Shown here: positions 16,672-26,842 of the stretch, piece after piece
How positions within the stretch are numbered: the first letter of the stretch is position 1
How the letters are laid out: each line of letters starts with the position of its first letter
NCBI RefSeq assembly: GCF_000221185.1
Contig: NC_015865.1
Location: 1,922,001-1,986,000, forward strand
Source: Thermococcus sp. 4557
Lineage (GTDB): Archaea > Methanobacteriota_B > Thermococci > Thermococcales > Thermococcaceae
DNA: 64,000 bases
Direction of reading: 5' to 3'
Translations under genes and position numbers: made by a program
The notes under the pieces: generated by a model
The model's input: the letters and a program-made list of their open reading frames with translations, nothing else
What the model was told of the DNA's origin: nothing
Databases searched by the model: none

Positions 16672-16779
16672 TGGTGCCGGGGCGGGGCTTTGAACCCCGG
16701 ACCTCTCGGTTTCTCAGGCTCCCCCGAAGGGGAGCGGCCCTATGAGCCGAGCGCTCTGACCAGGCTAAGCTACCCCGGC
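16672..16779 (-). tRNA. tRNA-Met (CAT), elongator type, with a 30-base intron
   Basis: Read on the minus strand the acceptor stem is GCCGGGG/CCCCGGC, followed by A73 and an encoded CCA (16672-16674). The D arm is GCTT...GAGC, the anticodon stem CTCGG/CCGAG with loop CTCATAA, and the T arm CGGGG-TTCAAAG-CCCCG. Exon 1 is 16741-16779 (39 bases) and exon 2 is 16672-16710 (39 bases). The intron 16711-16740 lies between positions 37 and 38, the canonical archaeal site, and can fold into a CTCCCC/GGGGAG hairpin as part of the bulge-helix-bulge. The first base pair and T loop fit elongator rather than initiator tRNA. Confidence 0.95.
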
Positions 16780-16783
16780 ACTG

Positions 16784-16797
16784 CCCGAGCGCTCGGG
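16784..16797. repeat. 14-bp palindrome between helicase stop and tRNA-Met
   Basis: CCCGAGCGCTCGGG is a perfect palindrome placed 4 bases before the tRNA 5' end and next to the stop of the upstream helicase gene on the same strand. It may be a processing hairpin of a read-through transcript; no T-run follows it. Confidence 0.45.
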
Positions 16798-18738
16798 TTA
16801 TACCTTTCGGGGGGCCTTTTTAAATCTTTCGCCATTTTCCCAGAACCTCTTGAGGTAGAGTCTCATCCTCCCCAGATCAACGGGTCTCACCGTTTCCACC
16901 ATCCAGTCCGGCAGGTCTTTCTTTATCCCTCTCCAGAGCAGGCGGTAGTCGAGGACCACTATTGAACCCTTCTCCTCCGCCGAACGGTGCACCCTTCCCG
17001 CCGCCTGGACGAGCTTTCTGTGAGCCGGCAGGTAGTAGCCGTAGTACCTGCCCTTCTCCGGGAACTTGCGTTCGAAGTACCTTATCCTGGCCTGAACCCT
17101 CGGCGTTGGCCTCGCGTAGGGGATTCCGACGAGCACCACGCCGTTCATTTCATCCCCGCTGTAGTCCTGTCCCTCGCTGTTCCTGCCGCCCATCACGCCG
17201 AGCAGGACCGCCCCGTTGCCCCTCGCGTGGGCCTTGAACTGGGCGACCATGAGGTCGTTCTCGGCCGAAGAGACACCCTGCTTCTCGATGAAGACCGCTT
17301 TTCCCGTCTCCTCCAGCCTAACCTGGAGGTTCGCCGATAGAAGGCCCTGGAGAACCTCGTAGGATGCCGCGAAAACCCCGACGTTCTTCGGGATTATCCT
17401 CGCCGCTTCCACTATGTAGTCCACCATCTTCCTGTAAACCTGGAGCGAGCGCTCATCGCCCCTAGTCGAGACGTCTTTGGCCACCAGAACCTGGGCGTTC
17501 TCGCGCTTTACCATCCTCGGGAACTTCTTCAGGCGGGCGTTCTCCACGCCCATGACATCGCGGAAGGCCTCAAGCGGGGTGAGAGTTCCGGACATGAATA
17601 TCGCGCTCTGGACGTCCTTTATGAAGCTCAGGGCCTTGGATGGGTCGAGGGCAACGAGCTCGAGGCTCAGGCCCCTGTCCCTGCTCATGAGGAACAGGTA
17701 GTCCTCCCTTCCGATGAGGGAGAGCCACAGGAGAAGGAACTCGCCGACGCGGCCGATGTAGGAGCGGGGCGGCTTGCCCTTCTCTATTCTGTCCTCCCTT
17801 ATCGAATCCCCGACCGCCACCATGTCGTTGAGTGTCTTGACGAGCCACCTCGTGTCCAATCCAAGAACCTCGACAACGTGAGAGAACACCAGCTCCGGCT
17901 GGATCGGGGTCTCCTGGATGTCCTTGCTCCCAAGCTTCTCCTGGAACAGTATCTCCAGTCCCCGGCCCAGGATGCTCAGGAAGTTTGCTATCTCGTGCTC
18001 GTTGTATTCGTCGGCCTCTTTTATTGCCCTGTTAATTGTGTTTATGCTTATTTTATCGCTGAGTGCCGAAATCGCCTGATCCGGAAGGTTGTGGGCCTCG
18101 TCAAAGACGACTATCATGTCGGAGTAATCGAGGTCCAGGGAGCTTATGAAGTTCTCACGTATGGTGGGGCTGAGGAGATAGAGGTAGCTGGCGACTATCA
18201 CGTCGGCCTTCTCCGCTATCCTCTTGGTTAAATCGTAGGGGCACAGCTCCAGGGTCTGGGAGTAGTCGAGTATCTCCGCGGGGTGACTCGGCTCCCCGAG
18301 GAAGAAGCGCACCAGCTCGTCGAACTCCGCCTTTTTCTTCTTTTCGTTCTCGTAGAACTCGCACTTGCCCATCTTCTTGAGGTTCTTGCAGACGACCATT
18401 GCGGTGTATGCGTCGCTCGTGAACTGGGTGAGGTACGTGTGCAGGCAGAGGTCCTTCCTGCTCCTGAGCTCAACGCCGGAAACGGGGCTCTTCCTGCTTA
18501 TTGCCTTCAGCTCCTCTATGACCCTGTCCATCTGCCTGTGTGTTCTGGCCAGGTAGAGCACCTTGTAGCCCATTTCCTTGGCGTGGGGGAGTACTCCCGC
18601 CAGGACGCTCACGGTCTTTCCGAATCCTGTGGGTGCCTCGATGATGACGTTCTCTCCGTTTTCAACTGCCTTTGAGACCAGTTCTATGAAATCGCGCTGG
18701 TTCGGTCGCAGGTTTTTGTATGGAAAGTAGTCGGTCAT
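16798..18738 (-). CDS. XPD/Rad3-type Fe-S DNA helicase
   Basis: A 646-residue superfamily-2 5'-3' helicase of the XPD class, acting in DNA repair. Walker A is EAPTGFGKT (34-42), DEAH lies at 213-216, and four cysteines between them (C98, C117, C126, C166) are placed as in the 4Fe-4S domain of archaeal XPD. Later motifs include IFMSGTLTP and the motif VI QAAGRVHRS. I choose ATG 18738; it has no Shine-Dalgarno sequence, but GTTAAAAG lies about 25 bases upstream, fitting a leaderless mRNA. A 25-codon longer frame is less likely. The tRNA-Met follows 18 bases after the stop. Confidence 0.93.
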   Translation of the reverse strand: MTDYFPYKNLRPNQRDFIELVSKAVENGENVIIEAPTGFGKTVSVLAGVLPHAKEMGYKVLYLARTHRQMDRVIEELKAISRKSPVSGVELRSRKDLCLHTYLTQFTSDAYTAMVVCKNLKKMGKCEFYENEKKKKAEFDELVRFFLGEPSHPAEILDYSQTLELCPYDLTKRIAEKADVIVASYLYLLSPTIRENFISSLDLDYSDMIVVFDEAHNLPDQAISALSDKISINTINRAIKEADEYNEHEIANFLSILGRGLEILFQEKLGSKDIQETPIQPELVFSHVVEVLGLDTRWLVKTLNDMVAVGDSIREDRIEKGKPPRSYIGRVGEFLLLWLSLIGREDYLFLMSRDRGLSLELVALDPSKALSFIKDVQSAIFMSGTLTPLEAFRDVMGVENARLKKFPRMVKRENAQVLVAKDVSTRGDERSLQVYRKMVDYIVEAARIIPKNVGVFAASYEVLQGLLSANLQVRLEETGKAVFIEKQGVSSAENDLMVAQFKAHARGNGAVLLGVMGGRNSEGQDYSGDEMNGVVLVGIPYARPTPRVQARIRYFERKFPEKGRYYGYYLPAHRKLVQAAGRVHRSAEEKGSIVVLDYRLLWRGIKKDLPDWMVETVRPVDLGRMRLYLKRFWENGERFKKAPRKV

Positions 18739-18787
18739 GGGAAAGAGTTTTAACGGCTCGCTTTTAACTTTTCCCCAGGTGACAGTA

Positions 18788-19120
18788 ATGGACGAGAAGA
18801 CGGGCAGGTTCATCGAATACGCGGTTGAGGCCCTCGTGGTGACGTGGCTGGGATACCTGTTCCTCTATCAGAACTACCTGCTCTATCGGTGGCACCGTGG
18901 TCTCCCGCTGCCTTCCAGATTCCCGTTCATCATCATCGGGGTAATTCTTGGGATTCTGTTCTTCTGGTACGAGTGGAACCGGTTCGAGAAAGAGCTCGCC
19001 AAGAGGGAGGAAGCCGCCAGTGAGTCTGCGATCCCCGTGGTCTCCCGAAGCTCGAATTCCCCCGAGGAGCCCTCCGAAGGGGCATCGGAGACGGGAGAAA
19101 GCGAAGGGACTACTCCCTGA
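18788..19120 (+). CDS. Small two-span membrane protein
   Basis: A 110-residue protein with two hydrophobic helices (about 9-27 and 46-62) and a hydrophilic, serine/glutamate-rich tail of about 45 residues that looks disordered. No family recognised. ATG 18788 follows AGGTGA at good spacing. It is divergent from the XPD helicase and overlaps the end of the convergent gene 19110-19811 by 11 bases. Confidence 0.65.
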   Translation: MDEKTGRFIEYAVEALVVTWLGYLFLYQNYLLYRWHRGLPLPSRFPFIIIGVILGILFFWYEWNRFEKELAKREEAASESAIPVVSRSSNSPEEPSEGASETGESEGTTP

Positions 19121-19811
19121 TCCTGATGACGTACTCTCCCCTCGCATCTATCCCCTCAAAATCCTCCGCCCCCACGTTTAGAATCCCCTTCTCCACCTCG
19201 ATGATTGAACTCCCTGAATCAGACCCGTACTCGACCCTTCTCACGATGTCGTTCTCCACCGTGACCGTGAACCACTCCCCTCCGTTCTCGCCCCTGAGGG
19301 TGAACGAGGGGCTTCCGATATTGAACCGGACGTACCTTATCGTGTGTGCCATTAGGAAAGGCTCAAAGTTTCTTATTATGAAGTTCCGGGGGGAGCCGAA
19401 GGCCCTGGCCGCTATCGTGTGGTGACTCTCCGCCATTCTGACCAGGGCGGTGCCGGAGCCCTTCGCCAGAAACTCAAGCTTCCTTCCCATCATCCTCTCA
19501 CCGGGGATGTCGGCCGAGGCCCTCGCCACGAGCTTTTCCCCGAGGGCGGCGAAGGAGAGTATCAGAAGCCCCTTATCCCCCTTGATGACGTAGGTGACGT
19601 GGGGTTTGTTGAACGTGAACTCCAGAACTCCCTCAAACTCGAACCTGAGCAGAAACTTCCTGATGGCAAACCTGGCGAAAACCTTCTCACCCCTCTGGGT
19701 TACCCCGGCCTCATACTGAAACGTCGAGAAAACCCTCTCCGGCCTTGAAGCTACCCCCACAAGCGCTTCCCACCCTGCCGAGAAGGGCACCTCTGCCGTC
19801 CTTGACTCCAT
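19110..19811 (-). CDS. Unknown protein of about 233 residues
   Basis: A soluble, strand-rich protein with no signal peptide or membrane segment. Long alternating strands dominate from residue 30 to 230, and a KGSGTALVRMAESHH segment lies near the middle. I do not recognise a family. The ATG at 19811 follows GGGTG; a GTG three codons earlier is an alternative. It converges with the small membrane protein gene and has an AT-rich upstream region (TTTTTAAATTTG near 19857-19868) that could hold its TATA box. Confidence 0.6.
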   Translation of the reverse strand: MESRTAEVPFSAGWEALVGVASRPERVFSTFQYEAGVTQRGEKVFARFAIRKFLLRFEFEGVLEFTFNKPHVTYVIKGDKGLLILSFAALGEKLVARASADIPGERMMGRKLEFLAKGSGTALVRMAESHHTIAARAFGSPRNFIIRNFEPFLMAHTIRYVRFNIGSPSFTLRGENGGEWFTVTVENDIVRRVEYGSDSGSSIIEVEKGILNVGAEDFEGIDARGEYVIRIRE

Positions 19812-19900
19812 GGGGCGCACCCTTGTGCATTCGTCCCCAGAATGTACTCGAACGGGTTTTTAAATTTGGCGATGAAAACGAGGAAAAATAGGGGGAAGGT

Positions 19901-21007
<1,107 letters not shown>

Positions 21008-21033
21008 TTAGGTGGGGTTCACACCCAGTTGAC

Positions 21034-21630
21034 TCATGGGTAAATCTTAACCCCCATTTTATCCTCGCCGTTGTCGTATATCTCACGGATCTTGAAGAGA
21101 TACGCCGGCGTTCTGCTCCAGTCCCGTGGCTTTTTTGGCCTGTGGAAGATGTCGTGGAGGGCGTTGGTGTACTCCCACACGGGGCCATCCTCATGTATCT
21201 CCACGTCGCATCTGACCTCGTAGGAGGTGCTGGGCGGGGTGAAGAAGAGCACCGTTGCCTCCTTCCTTCCCTCGGTTAGGTTTTTCCAGGTGTGCTTTCT
21301 GGCGAGCTCGAGGGACACCAGTTTCGTGAAGTCTATCCTTTCCCTCACGTAGATTTCCTCCAGGAGAAACCTGCCCGCGTTTAGTGGGTTGTAGGGCCTC
21401 CTGAGTTCCTCCCTCATCTTTTCGATGGTCTCGGCGAGAAGTTCCTCCCTGTGTATGAAGCCCACGCCTTTAATAGAACCGTTCACGCCGGCGGGCCCGC
21501 AGGTGATTATCGCCGCGTTGTGCCGTGTGAAGCTTATCAGAACCTCCGGGCCAAACTTTCCGTTCAGGAGGTGCTTTATTCCCTCGACCCTTTCCTCGAA
21601 CGCGTATCTGATGAACTCCTCGGGGAGCAT
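21034..21630 (-). CDS. Unknown conserved-looking protein, 198 residues
   Basis: A soluble alpha/beta protein. Notable stretches are VLISFTRHNAAIITCGPAG (about 30-48) and a C-terminal HDIFHRPKKPRDWSR segment. I could not place it in a family; the N-terminal third has a vague look of a flavin-binding split barrel but I do not rely on this. The ATG follows GGTGGGAAC. It is divergent from sfsA with only about 60 bases between starts. Confidence 0.6.
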   Translation of the reverse strand: MLPEEFIRYAFEERVEGIKHLLNGKFGPEVLISFTRHNAAIITCGPAGVNGSIKGVGFIHREELLAETIEKMREELRRPYNPLNAGRFLLEEIYVRERIDFTKLVSLELARKHTWKNLTEGRKEATVLFFTPPSTSYEVRCDVEIHEDGPVWEYTNALHDIFHRPKKPRDWSRTPAYLFKIREIYDNGEDKMGVKIYP

Positions 21631-21691
21631 GTTCCCACCGTGTCCGATACGGCGCTATCGTTAAAAGCCCTCCCCCGGAGGAGGTTCGGGA

Positions 21692-22405
21692 TTGAAAATG
21701 ACGACCCTGCTGAAGCTCAGTGTGGTCCCCTGCATCTTCCGCAAAAGGCTCAACCGCTTCGTGGCGCTGGTCGAGGTTGATGGTGAGGAGAGGAGAGCCC
21801 TGGTGACCAACACCGGCCGATTGGAGGAGTTCATGGTTCCGGGCAGGAAGGCCTTCTGCACGCCCAAGACCGGCGGAAAGACGGACTTCGTTCTGGTTGC
21901 CTTCGATGACCATGGAGGAAAAGGAGCGGTGATAGACACCAGAACCCAGGCCAAAGCCTTCGAGCAGGCGGTGGAGCTTGGTTTGGTACCCTGGCTGAGC
22001 GGCTGCCGGATAAAGCGGAAGGAAATCGCGGTCGGCAAATCGCGCCTCGATTACCTCTTTGAATGCCCCGAGGGCGAGGTCTACGCCGAGATGAAGAGCG
22101 CCGTCCTGCGAGGGGGTGAAAGAGGGGAGTACGCGATGTATCCGGACTGTCCGAGCGTCAGGGGGCGGAAGCACATCAGGGAGCTTATAGAGCTCTCGAA
22201 AGCTGGGAAGAAAGCCATGATCTTCTTCATCGGCGCGATGCCGGGCGTTGAAAAGTTCAGGCCCTACGGGAGGGGCGACTCGGAGATAGCGAGGCTCCTT
22301 AGAGAGGCGGACAAGGTAGGCGTTGAAATCCACGCGCTGGGCATATCCCTTCTGCCAGATGGGAGGGTCGTTCTTGAGAGGCCGAGTCTTGAAATCGAGC
22401 TCTAA
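21692..22405 (+). CDS. sfsA: SfsA family DNA-binding / nuclease protein
   Basis: A 237-residue SfsA homologue. It has LVTNTGRLEEFMVPGR (about 37-52), the OB-fold half, then the nuclease-like half with SRLDYLFEC and YAEMKSA (PD-(D/E)XK-type D...ExK), followed by CPSVRGRKHIREL. SfsA was described in E. coli as a sugar-fermentation stimulation protein and resembles restriction-type nucleases. I use TTG 21692, since GGAGG lies 7 bases before it; ATG 21698 is the alternative. Its end overlaps the convergent glycosyltransferase by 4 bases. Confidence 0.9.
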   Translation: MKMTTLLKLSVVPCIFRKRLNRFVALVEVDGEERRALVTNTGRLEEFMVPGRKAFCTPKTGGKTDFVLVAFDDHGGKGAVIDTRTQAKAFEQAVELGLVPWLSGCRIKRKEIAVGKSRLDYLFECPEGEVYAEMKSAVLRGGERGEYAMYPDCPSVRGRKHIRELIELSKAGKKAMIFFIGAMPGVEKFRPYGRGDSEIARLLREADKVGVEIHALGISLLPDGRVVLERPSLEIEL

Positions 22406-23646
22406 ACCGCCGTCCGCGGGGTCTTGTACCACACCTTCTTGGCCTTTCCAGCCTCCCACAGGCCGGCCAGTGAGATGAATATCCATATCTGGGAGTAGGT
22501 GTAGTACATGAGCAGCGCAAGGAGCCAGCAGCCAACGCTCCTTATCTTCCCGTCGTAGAGGCCGGCGAATATCTCCAGCAGGAATGATAGATAGACGAAG
22601 CTCAGGATGGCCCCTGTGAACCACGTGATGTTTCCGAAGGTTACCAGGAGCGCTATGAAGGCCACGTCCGCCACTATGACGGCTATCGCCAGGAGGTAGT
22701 ACACCATCAGCGTGAGGAGCAGGTCAAAGCGCAGGCCCCATCCGGGAATCTCGCGGAACCTCTTTATGTGCTCCCTCACGGTGTAGACGTTTCCGGCCGC
22801 CCAGCGCGTCCTCTGCCTGAACCACACGCGCCAGCTCTCGGGCTCCTGCTCCCAGGTGATGGCGAGTGGATTGTAGGCTATTCTCTTACCCATGGCCATT
22901 ATCCTGAATGACAGCTCCAGATCCTCAGCTAGGGCTTCTTCGTCCCAGCCGCCGAGCTCTTCGAGCAGGTCTCTCCTGATTACGAAGTTCGTTCCCGGGA
23001 GCACAGCGGTTTTGTAGAGTTTGCTCTTTCCGCTCTGGCCGGCCAGCTGGAAGTAGAGGTACTCCATGCATATGAACCTTGTGAGGATGTTCCTGTTCCA
23101 GTTTATGGTTCTCACCTTGCCTGTGACTGCCGGCGTCTCATCGTCCAGCATCGAGACGAGCATCTTAAGAGCGCCCGGCTCCGGCCGGTTGTCCGCGTCG
23201 TAGACGGCTATAACTTCACCCCTTGCCAGTTTGAGGCCGTAGTTCAGGACGTAGCTCTTCCCCCTGCCGCCGCCCTCAACGCGGACTACCCTGATGAACG
23301 GGTACTCCCTAGCGACTTCCTCGGCTATCCTCACCGTGTCGTCCGTGGAGCCGTCGTCCAGGAGGAGAACCTCCAGTTTATCTTTGGGATATTCGAGGTT
23401 TGCCATCGCCCGGAGCGTGTCCTTTATCACCACGGCCTCGTTCCGGGCGGGGATGAGGATGGTGACGGAGGGCAGGGCATCGTCCGGCGGTATCGGGGAC
23501 TGCTTGAAGCGGGAGTTGTACCTCAACCCGGCCATCGTGAGAATCACGTAGTACAGGAAAATGGGGTATATGACTATCCCCGCGAACAGCCAGATTAGGT
23601 ACAGAATGGATATAACGAGCCCAGCGGCGGTGCCGAGGTCGACCAT
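22402..23646 (-). CDS. Membrane glycosyltransferase, GT2 family
   Basis: A 414-residue processive-type family 2 glycosyltransferase. An N-terminal membrane helix pair (about 8-40) precedes the GT-A domain with LLDDGSTDD (about 94-102), YDADNRPEPG, EDLELSFR and the QRTRW motif (QxxRW), and three or more membrane helices close the C-terminus. Such enzymes make extracellular polysaccharide or transfer sugar to lipid carriers at the membrane. No other glycan gene lies nearby, so the product cannot be guessed. Confidence 0.88.
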   Translation of the reverse strand: MVDLGTAAGLVISILYLIWLFAGIVIYPIFLYYVILTMAGLRYNSRFKQSPIPPDDALPSVTILIPARNEAVVIKDTLRAMANLEYPKDKLEVLLLDDGSTDDTVRIAEEVAREYPFIRVVRVEGGGRGKSYVLNYGLKLARGEVIAVYDADNRPEPGALKMLVSMLDDETPAVTGKVRTINWNRNILTRFICMEYLYFQLAGQSGKSKLYKTAVLPGTNFVIRRDLLEELGGWDEEALAEDLELSFRIMAMGKRIAYNPLAITWEQEPESWRVWFRQRTRWAAGNVYTVREHIKRFREIPGWGLRFDLLLTLMVYYLLAIAVIVADVAFIALLVTFGNITWFTGAILSFVYLSFLLEIFAGLYDGKIRSVGCWLLALLMYYTYSQIWIFISLAGLWEAGKAKKVWYKTPRTAV

Positions 23647-23760
23647 GCCGTCCCCCTATCATGTTACGGCCCTTCCGCTTATAAGGGTGACCTTTCGGGC
23701 TCGTCACGGAGCACGGAAGCGTTTTAAACCCGTAGGGGGAGAGAAAGTCAGGTGATGCGT

Positions 23761-24663
23761 ATGGCCATAGTCGATGTTAGAATCCTCGTGGAAGGTGCGA
23801 GCGACGTTGAGGTTGTAAGTAAGGCCCTTCAGGGCTTGGCTTTGGGAAGCGAGTACAACATCACGATTTCCGCGATAATCCCGACGACCAACGTAGAGAT
23901 AGCGAAGAGCGCCGCCGCGGGCGCTGACCTCCTCATCATAGCGACCGACGCCGACAGGGTCGGAAGGGACCTGGCCGAGAGGCTCTTCAGCGAGCTGGGG
24001 GAGATGGTCGGGCACGTTGAAAGGATGAAGCTCCCCCTCGGCCACGATCTCGAGCACGTTGACGTTGAGCTCGTCAGGAAGGAGCTCAAGAACACCCTCG
24101 TCCGCGCCGGTCTCAAGAGCCTCCAGATACTCCCGGAGTACATGGCGCTCAGGAACCAGCTCCTCGACCTCAAGGGCCGCTACGATGGTCTCACGGATGA
24201 ATACAAGCGCCTTCACGGCGAGTACGAGGCTCTGAGAAAGGCCTACGACGAGTTGAAGGCAGAGAGTGAAAAGCTCGCCGAGGAGAACTCGGGTCTTAAA
24301 GCCCTTCTTGAGAACAGTAAGAACGTTTATCGCGTTGAGGAGGCCTGGAAGTCCCTCTTCCCTGCCGAGCCGGTTCCGGACGAGGCGTACATTGGAACGG
24401 CCGTTGAGAAGCTCGGACTTACCGGCAGGGTCATAGTGGGTCAGGGATACATCTTCGCCGAGGACAGGTCTCTTGTGGACGAACTCCTCAGAACCGTCTA
24501 CCTCAGCATAGCCATCCGGGAGGAGCCGGAGCCAAAGCCGCCCCGGCCGGAGCCTCCAAAGGAAGAGCCCCCCGCACGGGCCGAGCCAGCCGGGGAGGAA
24601 GAGGTTGCCGAGAGTGCGGAAGTGAAGCCTGAGGAGCTTGAAAACCTCCTGAAGGGCCTGTGA
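23761..24663 (+). CDS. Toprim-domain protein with coiled coil and Pro/Glu-rich tail
   Basis: A 300-residue protein. The N-terminal Toprim fold shows EG at 11-12 and DAD at 63-65 in [10 protein letters not shown], the acidic residues used by topoisomerases, primases and OLD/RNase M5-type nucleases. A coiled coil follows (about 135-200), then a small domain, then a tail rich in proline and glutamate (about 255-300). I start at ATG 23761 (GGTGA five bases before); GTG 23752 and ATG 23755 are also in frame. It ends one base before xerA, so the two are co-transcribed. Its role is unknown; the pairing with a site-specific recombinase hints at DNA topology or chromosome-dimer handling. Confidence 0.8.
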   Translation: MAIVDVRILVEGASDVEVVSKALQGLALGSEYNITISAIIPTTNVEIAKSAAAGADLLIIATDADRVGRDLAERLFSELGEMVGHVERMKLPLGHDLEHVDVELVRKELKNTLVRAGLKSLQILPEYMALRNQLLDLKGRYDGLTDEYKRLHGEYEALRKAYDELKAESEKLAEENSGLKALLENSKNVYRVEEAWKSLFPAEPVPDEAYIGTAVEKLGLTGRVIVGQGYIFAEDRSLVDELLRTVYLSIAIREEPEPKPPRPEPPKEEPPARAEPAGEEEVAESAEVKPEELENLLKGL

Positions 24664-24664
24664 T

Positions 24665-25507
24665 ATGGAAGTCCCCGAGCTGATAGAGGAGTACGAGACC
24701 TACCTCGACCTCGAGGGGAAGAGCCCTAACACGATTAGGATGTACTCCTACTACGTGCGCCGGTATCTGGAGTGGGGCGGCTCCCCAAACGCCCGCTCCG
24801 CCCTCCGTTTTCTCGCCAGGCTTAGGAAGGAAGGTTACTCCAACAGGAGCCTCAACCTCGTGGTTCAGGCCCTGCGCTCCTACTTCCGCTTCGAGGGCTA
24901 CGATGAAGAGGCCGAGAAGCTCAAGCCCCCGAAGGTCCCCAGGAGTCTCCCGAAGGCTCTGACGCGCGAGGAGGTTAAGAGGCTTCTCTCGGTTATTCCG
25001 CCGACAAAAAAGCGCGATAGGCTTATAGTTCTCCTCCTCTACGGCGCAGGTCTGCGCGTCAGCGAGCTGTGCAACCTCAAGAGGCGCGACGTTGACCTGG
25101 AGCGCTCCACCATCGTGGTTCGGGGAGGCAAGGGTGCCAAGGACCGCGTCATACCCATTCCGGAGTTCCTTGCAAAGGAGATACGGGCATACCTCGAAAC
25201 GCGCTCCGACGACAGCGAGTACCTCCTCGTCGAGGAGAGAAGGAGAGAAAAGGACAGGCTCTCCACCAAAACCGTGTGGTACCTCCTGAAGCGCTACGGT
25301 GTCAGGGCCGGCGTTGAGGTCACGCCCCACAAGCTCCGCCACAGCTTCGCGACCCACATGCTCGAAAACGGCGTCGATATAAGGGCCATCCAGGAGCTCC
25401 TCGGCCACTCGAACCTCTCAACGACGCAGATTTACACCAAGGTTACCGTCGAGCACCTCAGAAAGGCGCAGGAGAAGGCGAGGCTGATAGAGGGGCTGAT
25501 GGAGTGA
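24665..25507 (+). CDS. xerA: XerA tyrosine recombinase
   Basis: A 280-residue tyrosine recombinase that resolves chromosome dimers at dif in Thermococcales. Catalytic residues are R131 (in GAGLRVSE), K156 (GKGAKDR), H222 and R225 (HKLRH), H248 (LGHSN) and the nucleophile Y257 (QIYTKV). The N-terminal SAM-like domain covers about 1-90. It directly follows the Toprim gene, which would make XerA the second gene of an operon. No dif-like site was seen in the flanking sequence. Its end overlaps the convergent ATPase gene by 50 bases. Confidence 0.95.
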   Translation: MEVPELIEEYETYLDLEGKSPNTIRMYSYYVRRYLEWGGSPNARSALRFLARLRKEGYSNRSLNLVVQALRSYFRFEGYDEEAEKLKPPKVPRSLPKALTREEVKRLLSVIPPTKKRDRLIVLLLYGAGLRVSELCNLKRRDVDLERSTIVVRGGKGAKDRVIPIPEFLAKEIRAYLETRSDDSEYLLVEERRREKDRLSTKTVWYLLKRYGVRAGVEVTPHKLRHSFATHMLENGVDIRAIQELLGHSNLSTTQIYTKVTVEHLRKAQEKARLIEGLME

Positions 25508-26774
25508 GCCCGAGCAGGAACTTCCAGAGCGGGACAACGTTTATTCTGCGGCCATCCATTTCAATGGTTTCCTCCTCCTCGAGTGTCACAACCGTGAGAT
25601 TCTCGCAGCCGAGATTTTTGCCGGCTCTAACGATGGCAGATAGCTCCCGCTCCCGTGCATCCTTGAGGCTTAAGGTCACCTGAATCAGTTCCACAGTCTT
25701 TCCCGACTCCGAGACGACGAAATCAACCTCCTTCTCGCCGGAACCACCGTAGTAGTAAATGTTGAGAAGCGGGTTCAGATAGTGCTTCCTTCTGAGAAGC
25801 TCAAGGAACACGGCGTTTTCAATATCCCTTGCGGGGTCCTTTTTTGAAAAAAGGGCCAGGCCGGTATCGATGAGGTAAACCTTCTTGGGGGCTCTGAGGG
25901 ACTCTTTTTCGGAGCGGGCAAACTTCGGAAGGAAGAAGACGAAGAATGAGTCTTCAAGTGCTCTGAGGTATTCGAGGACCGTCGTTTTTGATGTTCCAAA
26001 CTCGGACTTGAGGAAGCGGTGGATTGAGCTGTACGAGGTGTACTTCGCGTAGTTCGAAAGCAGAAGCTTGACAAGGGCCTCAATCAGGGCCACGTTCCTT
26101 ATCCCGTGCCTCTCTACGACGTCCTTCGTTATCATCACCGAAAGGTACTCTTCAAGTATTCTAACCTTATCGCCGAGCAGGGCCACCTCAGGGAAGGCGC
26201 CGTATCTTAAGTATTCATCCAGAAGATTTTTTATCACATGTACCTTTCTGCCGTAGAGGTCGCGCTTTTTAAAGTCCACCCCCCTAAATCGGAGGAACTC
26301 CCGAAACGAGAGGGGGAGGAGTGTGTATGAAATTCCGCGTCCTCTCAGCTGGGTCGCAACCTCCCTTGAAAGCAGCCGTGAGGACGAACCCGTAACCGCA
26401 ACCATGAAATCCTCGTCAAGGAGATACCTTACGCCGATTTCCCAGTTGGGGACGTTCTGAATCTCGTCGAGAAGGAAGAAGACCTCGCCCCCAACGTTCT
26501 CAGGATAGAGGTCAAAGTACGCATCAACAACTCCAGGAAAGTCCCGTCCAGTTATCCCGAACAGGAGGGGGTTCTCAAAGTTCAGGTAAACGTAGCGTTC
26601 CCTTTCATCTCCAACTATGGAATAAAGGAGATACGTCTTCCCGGAGCGTCTTGGACCAATTATCACCGTTGCCTTCCCCTTGTTCAGAGAGGGCTCTAGC
26701 TCCCTTTTCACAACCTGTGGTAAATCCCTCTCATGGAAAAGGCGGATATAGCGTTTGATGTCCTCAGACTTCAT
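25458..26774 (-). CDS. AAA ATPase, archaeal DUF4143-type
   Basis: A 438-residue ATPase of the archaeal AAA/DUF4143 group. Walker A is GPRRSGKT (40-47), [10 protein letters not shown] is Walker B, and TGSSSRLLS is sensor 1. A winged-helix part (about 245-290) and a DUF4143-like nuclease-fold domain with [15 protein letters not shown] and ELIQVTLSL follow. Members are common in thermophilic archaea and of unclear role, sometimes linked to mobile or defence loci. ATG 26774 has no Shine-Dalgarno sequence, and TTTTAAAG lies about 21-28 bases upstream, so the mRNA is probably leaderless. GGTAC inverted repeats flank that TATA box. Confidence 0.87.
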   Translation of the reverse strand: MKSEDIKRYIRLFHERDLPQVVKRELEPSLNKGKATVIIGPRRSGKTYLLYSIVGDERERYVYLNFENPLLFGITGRDFPGVVDAYFDLYPENVGGEVFFLLDEIQNVPNWEIGVRYLLDEDFMVAVTGSSSRLLSREVATQLRGRGISYTLLPLSFREFLRFRGVDFKKRDLYGRKVHVIKNLLDEYLRYGAFPEVALLGDKVRILEEYLSVMITKDVVERHGIRNVALIEALVKLLLSNYAKYTSYSSIHRFLKSEFGTSKTTVLEYLRALEDSFFVFFLPKFARSEKESLRAPKKVYLIDTGLALFSKKDPARDIENAVFLELLRRKHYLNPLLNIYYYGGSGEKEVDFVVSESGKTVELIQVTLSLKDARERELSAIVRAGKNLGCENLTVVTLEEEETIEMDGRRINVVPLWKFLLGLTPSAPLSASPSPAPF

Positions 26775-26830
26775 GGTACGATATACTGTACCAATCTTTA
26801 AAAGCATTTGGTACGCTGTACCGTACCAAA
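26774..26830. promoter_or_regulatory. GGTAC operator array around the ATPase TATA box
   Basis: Five GGTAC/GTACC half-sites lie at 26775, 26788, 26810, 26818 and 26823. The first two form TGGTAC...GTACCA (26774-26793) between TATA and the ATG. A 9-bp inverted repeat (TTTGGTACG at 26807-26815, CGTACCAAA at 26822-26830) lies upstream of the TATA sequence CTTTTAAAG (about 26796-26804). The layout suits a repressor that brackets the promoter. Confidence 0.65.
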
Positions 26831-26842
26831 AATATTGAACGT

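Noticed and set aside
24665-25507. XerA as an element integrase
   Set aside because: It has the chromosomal XerA length and motifs, lies in a stable-looking operon and is not next to a tRNA or att-like repeats.
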